Assembly: GCA_963762605.1 (NCBI GenBank)
Contig: CAVXLJ010000017.1
Span: forward strand, 62,001-126,000
DNA from: CAVSRC01 sp963762605
GTDB lineage: Bacteria > Pseudomonadota > Alphaproteobacteria > Rhizobiales > Kaistiaceae
Direction of reading: 5' to 3'
DNA: 64,000 bases
The position numbers were made by a program, and so were the translations under genes. Below the pieces are notes generated by a model. It was not told the DNA's origin and did no database searches. It was given only the letters and a program-made list of their open reading frames with translations. Shown here one piece after another: positions 8,958 through 17,608 of the stretch. Each line of letters starts with the position of its first letter. The first letter of the stretch is position 1.

Positions 8958-9605
8958 ATGAACGAACGCAAATGGCAGTTTCGGTGCCGTATCAGCGCCG
9001 TCGCCCTCGTGATCTCGGGCCTGTTCTTCGTGCTTTATCCCGCGTTGAGGCCATTCTCGGATGAAACCTCACTGCAGGGAGCTGCCGCATTCGGCTCGGG
9101 CTATTGGCTGCTCGCTCACATGCTGGCCATGGTGGCCTTCACGTTCTTGGCACTGGGCCTTCACGGCCTCTACGAGACAATCAGAAAGACCGGCGAGGAA
9201 CGTCTTGGCTATTGGACTTTCGTCTTCGGCCTCGTAGGCGTTGGCTTCACCCTTCCGTTCTACGGAGGTGAGGCGTTCGGTTTGCATGCCATCGGCCAGC
9301 GGGCGCTCCAAGAGCAGAGCGCAGCCTTGATTTCTTTAGCAGGCACGGTCCGCTCCGGTCCCGGCTTGGACTTGTTTCTTCTCGGACTCCTGTTGTTGGC
9401 GGTCGCCGGCATTCTGGCGGCGGTCACAATCTGGCACTCCGGCATTCTTCAGAAGTGGAGCGGTGTCCCGCTTGCCTTGGCGCTTGTCCTGTACGTCCCG
9501 CAGTTCTTCGGTTCTCAGCCCATCAGGGTGATCCACGGACTGCTGCTGACGATTGGCTGCGTCTGGATAGCGGTTGGCGTGTGGAAGGAGGCAGGACAAA
9601 TCTGA
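8958..9605 (+). CDS. Integral membrane protein of unknown function
   Basis: ATG 8958, preceded by AGGGAGAG, gives 215 residues with six or so hydrophobic segments: AVALVISGLFFVLYPAL, YWLLAHMLAMVAFTFLAL, YWTFVFGLVGVGFTLPF, LDLFLLGLLLLAVAGILA, VPLALALVLYVPQFF and a final helix near IHGLLLTIGCVWIAVGVW. An in-frame upstream start exists but adds a non-membrane stretch with no Shine-Dalgarno. It is the first of three closely packed genes (gap 10 bp, then 3 bp). No family name can be given with confidence. Confidence 0.75.
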   Translation: MNERKWQFRCRISAVALVISGLFFVLYPALRPFSDETSLQGAAAFGSGYWLLAHMLAMVAFTFLALGLHGLYETIRKTGEERLGYWTFVFGLVGVGFTLPFYGGEAFGLHAIGQRALQEQSAALISLAGTVRSGPGLDLFLLGLLLLAVAGILAAVTIWHSGILQKWSGVPLALALVLYVPQFFGSQPIRVIHGLLLTIGCVWIAVGVWKEAGQI

Positions 9606-9615
9606 GGAGGCGAGG

Positions 9616-9921
9616 ATGGCGAATGTTGTCCTGATCAACTCATTCGAGGTGCCCGTCGAACGAGAGGAGGAGTTCCTGTTGCGCTGGATGGAGGCGGCCA
9701 AAGTCCTCGAACAGGCAGATGGCTTCGTATCCACGCGACTGCACAAGAGCTTGGACCCGTCAGCCCGGTTTCGGTTCGTCAACGTCGCTGAGTGGGCATC
9801 ACCCCGGCACTTCCAAGCCGCAATGCAATCCGATGCATTCAGGTCAATCAGCGCAAAGCTGAGCTTCCCAGCCTACCCAAGCCTGTACAACGTGGCTGTG
9901 GCCATCACTGAGGGGGCGTGA
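9616..9921 (+). CDS. Antibiotic-biosynthesis-monooxygenase-fold protein
   Basis: A 101-residue ferredoxin-like ABM domain: MANVVLINSFEVPVEREEEF, then LLRWMEAAKVLEQADGFVST, RLHKSL and FVNVAEWASPRHFQAAMQSD. The pattern beta-strand, helix with W, G(F)-S-x-x-L and 'W.s...f..A' is the PF03992 signature. Members degrade haem, oxidise quinones or act as small dimeric modifiers without cofactor; the substrate here is unknown. Ribosome site GAGGCGAGG precedes ATG 9616. Confidence 0.8.
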   Translation: MANVVLINSFEVPVEREEEFLLRWMEAAKVLEQADGFVSTRLHKSLDPSARFRFVNVAEWASPRHFQAAMQSDAFRSISAKLSFPAYPSLYNVAVAITEGA

Positions 9922-9924
9922 CCG

Positions 9925-10302
9925 GTGCCGCCGGACGGTACAACGAAGACGACCTTACGGTGGGTCAACGTTGGACTCAGAGGCATCATGGAGGCTGGCA
10001 TCGTGGTGGCATTCGCCGTCTGGGGCTACGACGCGGCCACGGGCGTGATGGCTATTGTTCTCGCCGTCACCGTGCCAGCGATAGGTTTCGGCTTCTGGGG
10101 TGCGGTTGATTTCCACCAGATGGGACCGCTGGGTGAACCGCTCCGTCTTGCTCAGGAGCTGATCATCTCCGGGCTAGCGGCTCTTTCATTGTACGTCGCG
10201 GGTCAACCCTTCTGGGGATGGGCGTTGGCGATCATTTCCGTCGTCCACCACGCGGCGGTCTATGCTCTGGGCGGACGATTGCTGAAAAAGGAAACGAGGT
10301 GA
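9925..10302 (+). CDS. DUF2568 (YrdB-like) membrane protein
   Basis: GTG 9925 gives 125 residues with four membrane helices (IMEAGIVVAFAVWGY, MAIVLAVTVPAIGFGFWG, LAQELIISGLAALSLYVAG, WGWALAIISVVHHAAVYALG). The helix-2 motif FGFWGAVDF with following G-P-L-G-E-P-L-R-L is characteristic of DUF2568. Its start lies 3 bp after the ABM stop, so the two are co-transcribed. Function of the family is unknown. Confidence 0.7.
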   Translation: MPPDGTTKTTLRWVNVGLRGIMEAGIVVAFAVWGYDAATGVMAIVLAVTVPAIGFGFWGAVDFHQMGPLGEPLRLAQELIISGLAALSLYVAGQPFWGWALAIISVVHHAAVYALGGRLLKKETR

Positions 10303-10744
10303 GTGCCGCAGCTCAAACCTTCAGAGCGGCCAACGCACGGTTCAATGGTGACGAGTTGGTCGAGCGGTCGAACACGCAGCGCAAGCTATCATTGGCAAGG
10401 CTAGGGCGTGGCTGTGATCGCCCAAGAGGATGCTGCGATGCTCAACCGCTCGTGTCGGAATTACAGTCCCCGATCCTTAACAGATCGTTAACAAGTGGTG
10501 CCGCGTGGCCACTCCGGGGGAGTCCTCGTCAAAGATACCCACGCGGCAGCATTTTCTGGCCGTCCTAAGGGAATGCTCTCTGTCAGGTGTCCGCGTTCGG
10601 CGGTGTTATTGTGCCTAGAGTTCCATCTAGGCCACTGCTTGGCGAAAACCTCCGGTGCATAGGGCTTTTGGCCGCGCCACGCGTCGGCGCGGGTCGCGCG
10701 TCTCTTGCGCCAACCAGCGAGGTCAAGCCCTCCGTCTTTGACGA
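10303..10744. other. Intergenic stretch
   Basis: About 440 bp between convergent genes. No convincing frame, RNA or hairpin was recognised. Confidence 0.5.
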
Positions 10745-11365
10745 TCAATGGAAAGCGACCGACGCAACCGCTGCGGCGATCCGCTCGGGCGACCACCGGG
10801 TGACCTGGGTCGGTGCTACTTCACTCGATGATAGATTGGTACCTTCCGCCGGCTTAGAAAGAACTACGCTGCCGGCAGCAGTCGTGACGGAGACGACGCC
10901 CTCGAAAACGACGACGCCTGTCACGCCATTCAGCGTCCCGCCCCAGAAATCGGTGCCGCGCACCCCGATCTCCGCGATGGATGTGCTGATGCTGGCCTGT
11001 CGCGTTGCCCCAGCGCCCAGCTTGCCGGAGACGTAGCGGAAAGCGCCGGTGACGGTGGCATGGAAGCGGTTCCGACCATTAGGGTCGTAGACGAATGCAT
11101 CGAGGACGACGTTGGCTTTCTCGCCAAGTGTCAATCGGGTGCCATCCCGGCAGCCGACTTCGAGACGACTATCAGCTCCCGTTGAAACCCTTTCCATCAA
11201 ACGCACAGGGTCTCTTCCCGCAAGCGGCTTACTCGTCGCCCCAGAAATTTCGACGCACTTCCCTTCGCAGCGCATCACACTACCGATCACAGGCTCCGCA
11301 GCAGACGCGGCGGCAATGCCGGAACAAACAAAAGTAGCGGCCAGAGCCTTTGCAACTACATGCAT
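10745..11365 (-). CDS. Exported FecR-domain protein
   Basis: From ATG 11365 the protein is 206 residues with a signal peptide MHVVAKALAATFVCSGIAAA cleaved after ASA. The FecR fold follows: RVSTGADSRLEVGCRDGTRL, LTLGEKANVVLDAFVYDP, GAFRYVSGKL and TSIAEIGVRGTDFWGG, the last being the characteristic 'T..a..gVRGT.f' motif. FecR proteins of this short type act in the periplasm, often sensing or binding. A start at 11497 would add 44 residues ahead of the signal peptide and is unlikely. Confidence 0.82.
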   Translation of the reverse strand: MHVVAKALAATFVCSGIAAASAAEPVIGSVMRCEGKCVEISGATSKPLAGRDPVRLMERVSTGADSRLEVGCRDGTRLTLGEKANVVLDAFVYDPNGRNRFHATVTGAFRYVSGKLGAGATRQASISTSIAEIGVRGTDFWGGTLNGVTGVVVFEGVVSVTTAAGSVVLSKPAEGTNLSSSEVAPTQVTRWSPERIAAAVASVAFH

Positions 11366-11594
11366 CGTATCTTGTGGTTTGGTCGAACGGCGCCATCCGA
11401 CATCCGCCAGATGAACGGCCTCGCTGACATCATGATGGCCGTATGTGCCGGATTGGGCAATAACAACATGAAACGCCAAGGCCGCAGATTTGGTCATCGC
11501 GCCGCCTCGGGTAATAATAACGCCGCATCATCTACCTCCGGAGGTTTTCGCGTGGCCCGCCCGCCACGCCACACACATTCCCATTGGAGTGATC

Positions 11595-12218
11595 ATGTAC
11601 GCTTTGACCGATTTCGATCTCGAAGATACCCGCAGGATCGACCTTTCCACGATCTATGATCGTACCCATCGGTGCGGTGGCCTTCTTGGCGCCCGCTTCC
11701 TCACACCCGTTTTGCTCCTTATCGGCGCCCTCATTGTGTCGATAAGCGGAGTTGCTTCAGCACAGCCGGCGCCGACCTCGATTGGTACCTTCAAGGCGTG
11801 GAGCGCCTTTGTGGCGACCTATGCCAACGGGAAGGTCTGCTTCGCAGTAGCGCAACCGCAGAAATCGAAATATTCTCAGTCGATCTCGGGGCGTGGCAGA
11901 GCCTTCTTCATGATCACCACTTTTCCATCGAAGGGCATCAAGAACCAGGTAAGCACGATCGTCGGCTTTCCCTTCAAAGTCGGCAGCAACGTGTCCGCCA
12001 ACGTCGATGGCACGACGTACAAGATGTTCTTCAACGATGCCAAGGGCAAAACCGCGTGGTCGGTTCCGGACACCGAGCCTATGTTCGTCGCGGCCATGAA
12101 GAAGGGCTTGAGGATGAGGATCAGCAGCACCTCTAGGCGCGGTACCGCCGTGACAGACAGCTACTCGCTTTCCGGCGTCACCGCCGCGCTCAAGGCGGTT
12201 GCTAAGGACTGCAAGTAG
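11595..12218 (+). CDS. Exported IalB-like protein
   Basis: ATG 11595, preceded by TTGGAGTG, encodes 207 residues. A long N-terminus leads to a hydrophobic signal (TPVLLLIGALIVSISGVASA) and then an IalB-type beta domain: FKAWSAFVATYANGKVCFAV, FFMITTFPSKGIKNQVSTIV, GFPFKVGSNVSANVDG and a C-terminal VAKDCK. The cysteines in KVCF and KDCK are positioned for the family disulphide. IalB-type proteins are periplasmic or surface proteins of alphaproteobacteria; the original member helps Bartonella enter erythrocytes. A second, different IalB protein lies at 32080. Confidence 0.75.
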   Translation: MYALTDFDLEDTRRIDLSTIYDRTHRCGGLLGARFLTPVLLLIGALIVSISGVASAQPAPTSIGTFKAWSAFVATYANGKVCFAVAQPQKSKYSQSISGRGRAFFMITTFPSKGIKNQVSTIVGFPFKVGSNVSANVDGTTYKMFFNDAKGKTAWSVPDTEPMFVAAMKKGLRMRISSTSRRGTAVTDSYSLSGVTAALKAVAKDCK

Positions 12219-12723
12219 CGTCAAGAGCCGTGGTCGAACGCCGCTCTCCTTCCCTCCGTCAAGGTGCGGATCAACAAGACGCTGCACATGACGCCTGCTA
12301 TGGCTGGTGGTCCTTTAGGAAGCGGCTTTGGGAAGTGCGCAATATTGTTGATATGTTGGAAGCGTGGAAAGCAGTCATCACCCACGCCGCGCGACTTGTT
12401 CGGGAGCATCGGCCCGATGACACCCCACTCCTGGTCACTGAGTTCATACCGCATGATTCGTGCTCCTCTTGGGAGCTTGGAATCACATCCATGCGGACGC
12501 ACTCAAGGCGTGATCGCCGCTTTCGGAAGAATCGCAACTGCGAACATGACACTGGGTCATTTGGACCGAGATCGATCCCTAGCCTTCCGGACGCCAAGCA
12601 GGCGAACGCGATTGCGCGGCGGGGCCGGCGTCTTTAGAGTGATTCCATCGTCGACTCCAGAATGGGAAAGTCGTCGACTGAGAGACCGTTGGTGGCAGGC
12701 TCTCTCCCACTTTGGGGGGAAAG
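12219..12723. other. Intergenic stretch with an IS5 scrap
   Basis: About 500 bp holding only the IS5-type N-terminal remnant described separately. The remainder has no coherent frame. Confidence 0.5.
12380..12454 (-). pseudogene. IS5-family transposase N-terminal scrap
   Basis: MRYELSDQEWGVIGPMLPNK followed by SRGV is the conserved N-terminus of IS5-group transposases; after these ~24 residues the homology stops abruptly and unrelated sequence follows. No catalytic DDE residues or second inverted terminus are present. It is a dead remnant. Confidence 0.75.
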
Positions 12724-13479
12724 ATGCGCTATCTCAGGACGGCTGCGGTTCGGCGTCGCGCGATAAACGCCAGCGTCGCACTATCCACGACATTAGGTGT
12801 TCTACTGGGTCTGTTCGCCGCCGGCATCACGCCGGTTCGTGCCGGTGCGCCAGCCTCCGACACTTTGAAGATGACCGGCTTCAAGGTGTTGACTGCGGAA
12901 GGGGGCCACAAGGTTGCCGCCAACGCGGTCGTTGTCACCTATGAAGGTCCGATTGCCGTCCCGATGGCGGAAAACCTGCGGACTATCTGGGATGAGCACG
13001 GCAAGCGGCCGGGTCTTGAGAAGCTCATCCTGAGGCTCAACAGCTCGGGGGGCAGCTCAGTCCACGGGTTGGAGGTCATTGGCATCCTTGAAAAGATTCG
13101 CGAGCAAGTCGCGCTGGTTACCTTGGTTGGCGAGCACGACCTCTGCGCTTCGATGTGCATCGCGATCTACATTCAGGGTGACACGCGCATTGCCGCCTCC
13201 TCCAGCTCATGGATGTTTCACGGCGCATCGCTATCGCCAGGCGGCTATCCGAGCCTGTCGGCGACGACGCGACACTTCGAGCTGTTCAGGGATCGGAACA
13301 TTAATAGCGGCTTCATCGATTTTCTGTTCGAGAAGAACTATGTCACCGCGCCCGGCGCATACTGGATGTCGGGCAGCGAGCTGGCGGTGCGTGCCAATAT
13401 CATCACGAGATTACTGCCGCCCTGGAAGCCGGCTGCCCCTGACCCAATTCAGCGGAGCGGAATCCTGAACAAGATCTAA
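12724..13479 (+). CDS. Periplasmic ClpP/crotonase-fold protein
   Basis: ATG 12724 with a GGGGGGAAAG ribosome site gives 251 residues. A signal peptide (VALSTTLGVLLGLFAAGI) ends near ARA/VRA. The body has LILRLNSSGGSSVHGLEVIG (oxyanion-loop GG), then DLCASMCIAIYIQGDTRIAA (S within CASMC as candidate nucleophile) and SWMFHGAS (candidate His). This is the pattern of ClpP-like proteins exported in alphaproteobacteria (COG3904-like). The substrate is unknown and activity is unproven. Followed 54 bp later by another exported protein. Confidence 0.7.
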   Translation: MRYLRTAAVRRRAINASVALSTTLGVLLGLFAAGITPVRAGAPASDTLKMTGFKVLTAEGGHKVAANAVVVTYEGPIAVPMAENLRTIWDEHGKRPGLEKLILRLNSSGGSSVHGLEVIGILEKIREQVALVTLVGEHDLCASMCIAIYIQGDTRIAASSSSWMFHGASLSPGGYPSLSATTRHFELFRDRNINSGFIDFLFEKNYVTAPGAYWMSGSELAVRANIITRLLPPWKPAAPDPIQRSGILNKI

Positions 13480-13533
13480 AACGCCATTTGCGGGCCGCGC
13501 TGGCGTATTTCCGGACGACGGGAGGCCACAACC

Positions 13534-14073
13534 GTGACACCAGATCAGCAGTCTGAGATGCGAAGCCGCTCCGAGCCGCGCTGGCTGTGCGCTGCGGGCT
13601 TCCGCTGCTTGGTATCGAGCAGCTTCGCCCTTCTGTTCGTGCTGTTGCTGGCGACTGTTTCTATTGCGCAGGCCGAAGACCGGATTGTACCACGTCGAAA
13701 TTTGCCTCTGCCTCACATCTTTCTCTTTGTGGACTACTTCCTATTTGCGGCCCAGAAGGACGTATATGCGATGACGACGGCCGAGCAGTCGGCCTTTGTG
13801 GTGCTGCTGGACGCCTGCCCGGACATGCTGATTGCCAGCGAAATCAAGCATTTGAAATGCGACCTCGCCCGGTATCGGTATCTGATCAAATTCCGTCAGG
13901 ACAGGCACGTGGACGACCTGCTCGATGCCATGCAATTCATGTCAAACCAGTTCCGATACAACCAGATTATCGGGCGCGGAAATCAGATCGGGATAGACGG
14001 CAGACTCGGCGTGATACACGCCAGCCTCAGAAGCGCTCTACGTTTCGCGGCAGCCCAATCAAATGGTGGCTGA
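13534..14073 (+). CDS. Exported protein of unknown function
   Basis: GTG 13534 (or ATG 13558) yields ~179 residues: a basic start, a signal helix (SSFALLFVLLLATVSIAQA, cleavage after AQA), then a helical domain with two cysteines (DACPDM and HLKCDL) about 14 residues apart that could pair. No family recognised. It probably forms a unit with the preceding ClpP-like gene, since both are exported and closely spaced. Confidence 0.6.
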   Translation: MTPDQQSEMRSRSEPRWLCAAGFRCLVSSSFALLFVLLLATVSIAQAEDRIVPRRNLPLPHIFLFVDYFLFAAQKDVYAMTTAEQSAFVVLLDACPDMLIASEIKHLKCDLARYRYLIKFRQDRHVDDLLDAMQFMSNQFRYNQIIGRGNQIGIDGRLGVIHASLRSALRFAAAQSNGG

Positions 14074-14335
14074 GCGGCAGGCTCTGGCGCAACCAAGCAA
14101 CTTTAGACAGTTCGCGGGGTTACTCCATCTATCCGAGACCGCCGCGCTCAGCCGGCGGATAACTGGCCCACTTAATGAGTTCACGGTCTAGCTGAAAATG
14201 TCGCCGACGCGGATCACTGTTCTCACGCCCTACGCAAACTCCACAGAATGGTGCCCGGAAGGTACGCATTTGCGCTCAGGAGCGGCTTCGAGGCCCTTCT
14301 AGGTCAAATCGTACCGGGAGAATTAAACGCCAATC

Positions 14336-14992
14336 TCAGGGCGCATTGTTACGCCCCTCATCTGGCCGGCTGGCATGGTCAGCGTCACGAACCCGGATCA
14401 CCGTGCCAACGCCAACGCCAAGCTCCCTCGCGATCCGCCTGATGCCTGTCCCTTCCGCTAACATAGCCTTGACCGCAGTGGCCTTCTTGGCATCGGCTTC
14501 CTCAAGCGGTCGGCGGCCGAGCTTGGTGCCATCTTCCCGCGCCCTCGCCAGCCCCGCCATGACCCTCTCCCGGATCATCGAACGCTCAAACTCGGCGAAC
14601 ACGCCCATCATTTGAAACATGGCGCGGCCTGAGGGCGTGGAGGTATCGAGCGCCTGCTGGTGGAGGTACAGATCGACGCCCTTGGCGTGTAGCTCTGTGA
14701 GGAGCCCCAAGAGGTCCGTTAGTGACCTTCCGAGGCGGTCCACTGCCCAAGCAGCCACAAGGTCAACCTCGCGGCGTGTGACGGCTTTCAGGAGAGTATC
14801 TAGGCCCTGACGATCCTCCCGGCCCTTGCCGCCCGAGATGCCGTTGTCCTCGAATACTTTCACCACTTCCCAGCCATGGCGCTCGGCTACCTCCCGAAGC
14901 TCTCTGCGCTGGTTCTTGGTGTTCTGCTCAGAGGTGCTGACGCGGACGTAGAGGGCGACTCGTTTCGCTTTCCGCTTGGCGCTGGTGCCCAT
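14336..14992 (-). CDS. Resolvase/invertase-type serine recombinase
   Basis: A 218-residue small serine recombinase. The catalytic Ser lies in ALYVRVSTSEQNTKNQ; the active-site Arg motif is VDLVAAWAVDRLGRSLTDLL, with FAEFERSMIRERVMAGLARA and a DNA-binding C-terminal HTH (GTGIRRIARELGVGVGTVIR). Length and order match Tn3/Gin-type resolvases and invertases. It lies alone; its last codons recur as a scrap at 7617. Confidence 0.9.
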   Translation of the reverse strand: MGTSAKRKAKRVALYVRVSTSEQNTKNQRRELREVAERHGWEVVKVFEDNGISGGKGREDRQGLDTLLKAVTRREVDLVAAWAVDRLGRSLTDLLGLLTELHAKGVDLYLHQQALDTSTPSGRAMFQMMGVFAEFERSMIRERVMAGLARAREDGTKLGRRPLEEADAKKATAVKAMLAEGTGIRRIARELGVGVGTVIRVRDADHASRPDEGRNNAP

Positions 14993-15236
14993 CGGCTTCT
15001 CCCATCGTGTGACTGGTGATGGGATTGTACGTAGGGCATTAGGGGCCTGTGTTCAACAAACAAATGGTTACGGAACCCAGATAGCGGGAGTGCAAAGCGG
15101 CTGAAAACTGCGCTTCACCATCGACTGTTGCCGACGGGGTTTTCAGAACAGGCTTCAACGGACCGCCCGAGATCATTGCCGCCGTAGTTGACAGAGGGGC
15201 ATAGTGGCCCCTGTAGAGTCTGCGGAGAGACGCGGG

Positions 15237-15839
15237 ATGGTAGCTGTCCGTGTCAAGATCGTATTCCTTCGCCGCCCGAACCGACGCGACCCGCGTGAGG
15301 CGAGGGACGATCCCTTCTGGGAGTTCGGGAGTTTCGGTTGCACAGGTTGCCACCGACGGAACCTGCTTCACGTAAGCCACGCCGATGAACTAGTAGGCAC
15401 GAGACTAGCATTCGTTCAGGGGGGACCTCAGGGTCTGAAGCTAGTGTATTTGACGCCGCCGATCAGGGTGCGACGCCTGCCGGACAGACTTGAAGCCGTT
15501 TGGGGTCCGGCGGAGATGCCTCTTACCTATTCTTCAGCTCCGCTCGTCGTGGACAACGCAGGACATTCCAGCATTCCATCTCTCGCAAGGATGTCACAAC
15601 AGGCTCGTCGCAGGACGCCTGTCAGTCGGTTTTCGAGTGTCTTCAGATCACGTGGCCAAGACTTGCCGCCCGACGTGGGTCTCCAAGTGCTGAAAATATA
15701 CGACACGTGGCGCGAGAAATGGGGGCGCGTTTCGGCGACCTATACGGACGCCATGCCTTTCCCGCCACCTCTGGTCTTCGATGACCGGGATGAGCGTTAT
15801 CGAAGTCGCTTGCCTAGCGGTTTTGCTCCACCAACTTAA
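15237..15839 (+). CDS. Unknown protein next to Nmad3-like gene
   Basis: ATG 15237 with GGAGAG ahead gives 200 residues: MVAVRVKIVFLRRPNRRDPR, a Cys-rich GSFGCTGCHRRNLLH motif near residue 40, and later PLTYSSAPLVVDNAGHSSIP and LQVLKIYDTWREKWGRVSAT. The CxxCH-type element could bind metal or act as a 'got-you' nucleotide-site motif, but no family is recognised with certainty. It overlaps the 3' end of the Nmad3-like gene by 26 bp tail to tail. The close packing suggests a shared role in a nucleotide-modification cluster. Confidence 0.6.
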   Translation: MVAVRVKIVFLRRPNRRDPREARDDPFWEFGSFGCTGCHRRNLLHVSHADELVGTRLAFVQGGPQGLKLVYLTPPIRVRRLPDRLEAVWGPAEMPLTYSSAPLVVDNAGHSSIPSLARMSQQARRRTPVSRFSSVFRSRGQDLPPDVGLQVLKIYDTWREKWGRVSATYTDAMPFPPPLVFDDRDERYRSRLPSGFAPPT

Positions 15840-16551
15840 GCGCCCACTCGATTGCTTCGGGGGCCGCAGTGACAAACTCCTGACCACGACCGGCCGTTTG
15901 GAGGGTGACGCTTTCGCCGTTGAGGGACCAACGCGCAGGATTGCCATGGTACGAAAGGCGCGAGTTCGCGAAACAAGCTGGCAGGCGCCATACAGACTTG
16001 AGGGCGCCCTCGGCCGTCAGCCGCAGCATTGGCGACCAGTATTTGAAAAGCCCTGCATCCTCGGCCTCATAGATCGTGTTGTTCTTCGCAAGTGGAGCCG
16101 TTGGATCGGCGTGAGGATGGCTGGCTAGGTGTGCCGGAAAGGGCGGCTGGTGAACGTTTCCCACGATCATCCATCCAAAGATCGCATGGAAACCTGGGCC
16201 CTGCTCGTTCAGCGGCCGGAACCAACCGAAGAAAAGGAACAGGTCTCCTCTTCCTACGCCTTGTCGTTCAAGGTGCCCCTCCGCACTACCGACCTGACCA
16301 AATGCCTTAACGGCACCCTCAAGCACCGGGTCATGATGGCAGCGATGTGATCCATCCATCCGCCCTCCGGTGATCTCCTCAACCAAAGGAGCAACAGCTA
16401 CGCCGTTGATCGTTACGTCGCGGAATGTGGTCGTTCCCCATCTTGACGGGATGGGCAGCGACACCATCCTGCCATCGGCCATGATTGGGCTTGGTTGGCC
16501 GCCGTACGTGGAGTCGAAGCCCTTTCGCGAGAATATGAGCCGACTTGGCAA
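15814..16551 (-). CDS. Nmad3-like nucleotide-modification-associated protein
   Basis: The N-terminal block IFSRKGFDSTYGGQPSPIMA with VSLPIPSR, followed by CHHDPVLEGAVKAFGQVGSA with EGHLERQGVGRGDLFLFFGW, is the recognisable signature of the Nmad3 domain, predicted from comparative genomics to belong to base-modification or its readout. The C-terminal half (LASHPHADPTAPLAKNNTIY) is also family-like. TTG 16551 with CGGAGCAAG upstream is preferred; GTG 16626 is the only longer option. There is no methyltransferase motif, so the chemistry is unknown. Confidence 0.75.
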   Translation of the reverse strand: MPSRLIFSRKGFDSTYGGQPSPIMADGRMVSLPIPSRWGTTTFRDVTINGVAVAPLVEEITGGRMDGSHRCHHDPVLEGAVKAFGQVGSAEGHLERQGVGRGDLFLFFGWFRPLNEQGPGFHAIFGWMIVGNVHQPPFPAHLASHPHADPTAPLAKNNTIYEAEDAGLFKYWSPMLRLTAEGALKSVWRLPACFANSRLSYHGNPARWSLNGESVTLQTAGRGQEFVTAAPEAIEWALKLVEQNR

Positions 16552-16670
16552 GAACTTGCTCCGACATGCCGCAACGCTGATAGTGCAGAAATGTAAGCCA
16601 TGAACCGAGAGCCGAGCAAGGGACACTCACAGGATGTGGCTCGCCAAGCCAACCTCGTGCGGGGCGCAAA

Positions 16671-17282
16671 ATGCAGTATCTAAATCCAACACCTGACGAA
16701 AACTTCGACTTCTTGGTCCGTTGTTTCTTTGGTGCGGGCAATGACCCGTTGGGCCTGTGTGTTGGTCGCGCTTATCGGGACTTTGCCCGCACAATGCGCA
16801 GCCTTCCCAACGAGCCTACTCTTCGCAAGAAACTGCGCGACAGAGGAAGTACGTGTGTTTGGAAGCTGCTAGACGCCTTGCCGCGCAACTCAATTAGCAC
16901 TCAGGCAGCGTTCGACAGATGGCACGAGGGGGCTTGTCACCAAGTTCGCAGCGCCTACCGCGATGGCGACGTGTTGTGCATTGGTCAAGCCCAGAAGTGG
17001 ATGAACATGTCATTGAAGTATGTGTTCACGCTAGGGGAGGACCGTTTGCCGGGGTTCGCTCGATTGTATCCATTCGCTCACATACCCATCGACAGCATCG
17101 TGATGCGGCAGGTGCAGAAGATCGCCGAGCAGAAGATGGTTTCTGTAGTTCGCCTGCCAACCAAGTGGTCCCAACTGACCGACTACGCGCCCTACCTCCA
17201 TTACCAAGAGGACTGCCGCAAACTGTTCGCTGGATCGGCTCCCTTGGCCGCTGAGTTTCGGCTGTGGTTGAGCGCAGACTAA
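16671..17282 (+). CDS. Unknown conserved-looking protein, Nmad3 neighbour
   Basis: A 203-residue soluble protein, divergent from the Nmad3-like gene. Visible features are FFGAGNDPLGLCVGRAYRDF, a WHEGACHQVRSAY motif and the striking IGQAQKWMNMSLKYVFTLGE. The latter reads like a conserved structural core, followed by YPFAHIPIDSIVM. No named family is recognised. Divergent packing (about 120 bp from the Nmad3 start) suggests the three genes at 15.2-17.3 kb form one accessory module. Confidence 0.6.
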   Translation: MQYLNPTPDENFDFLVRCFFGAGNDPLGLCVGRAYRDFARTMRSLPNEPTLRKKLRDRGSTCVWKLLDALPRNSISTQAAFDRWHEGACHQVRSAYRDGDVLCIGQAQKWMNMSLKYVFTLGEDRLPGFARLYPFAHIPIDSIVMRQVQKIAEQKMVSVVRLPTKWSQLTDYAPYLHYQEDCRKLFAGSAPLAAEFRLWLSAD

Positions 17283-17500
17283 ACGGCGGGGGTGCGCCTC
17301 AGGAACTGCACTAGGCGCTTGAGGGTTTGTGTCACCCTGCCCACTGAAAGGTCGCTCCCGGCGCACCGGGTGATCCCCCTCAGGTGGGCCATCAGCAACC
17401 TCGCGGTCCGCCCAGACGCGATTATTTTCGCGCAACCAAGAAAGGGAAAGCGCGTGGGAGCCCGCATGGCCGGGGAGACCATGTCGAGGCGGCGGCCGTG

Positions 17501-17608
17501 CTATTTGATGAACCGCGACCATAACCAAACGATCCCGGCGATCACCCAGAAGATCAGCCAGATCAGTGCCCCTCCCGCTCCTCCAAAATGCCAGTCCCAA
17601 TAGGACAA
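17501..17608 (-). CDS. Small single-helix membrane protein
   Basis: TTG 17608, with a GAGGAGACAG ribosome site at good spacing, encodes 35 residues, SYWDWHFGGAGGALIWLIFW then VIAGIVWLWSRFIK. One tryptophan-rich helix with a glycine-rich start and a basic tail; the length and Trp pattern resemble small stress or toxin-type membrane peptides. A longer frame exists upstream but lacks membrane character. Confidence 0.5.
   Translation of the reverse strand: MSYWDWHFGGAGGALIWLIFWVIAGIVWLWSRFIK

Noticed and set aside
10587..11036. 149-codon plus frame over the FecR gene
   Set aside because: Antisense of a recognisable FecR domain.
15039..15380. 113-codon minus frame before the Nmad3 cluster
   Set aside because: Overlaps the start of the better-supported plus gene and shows no motif.
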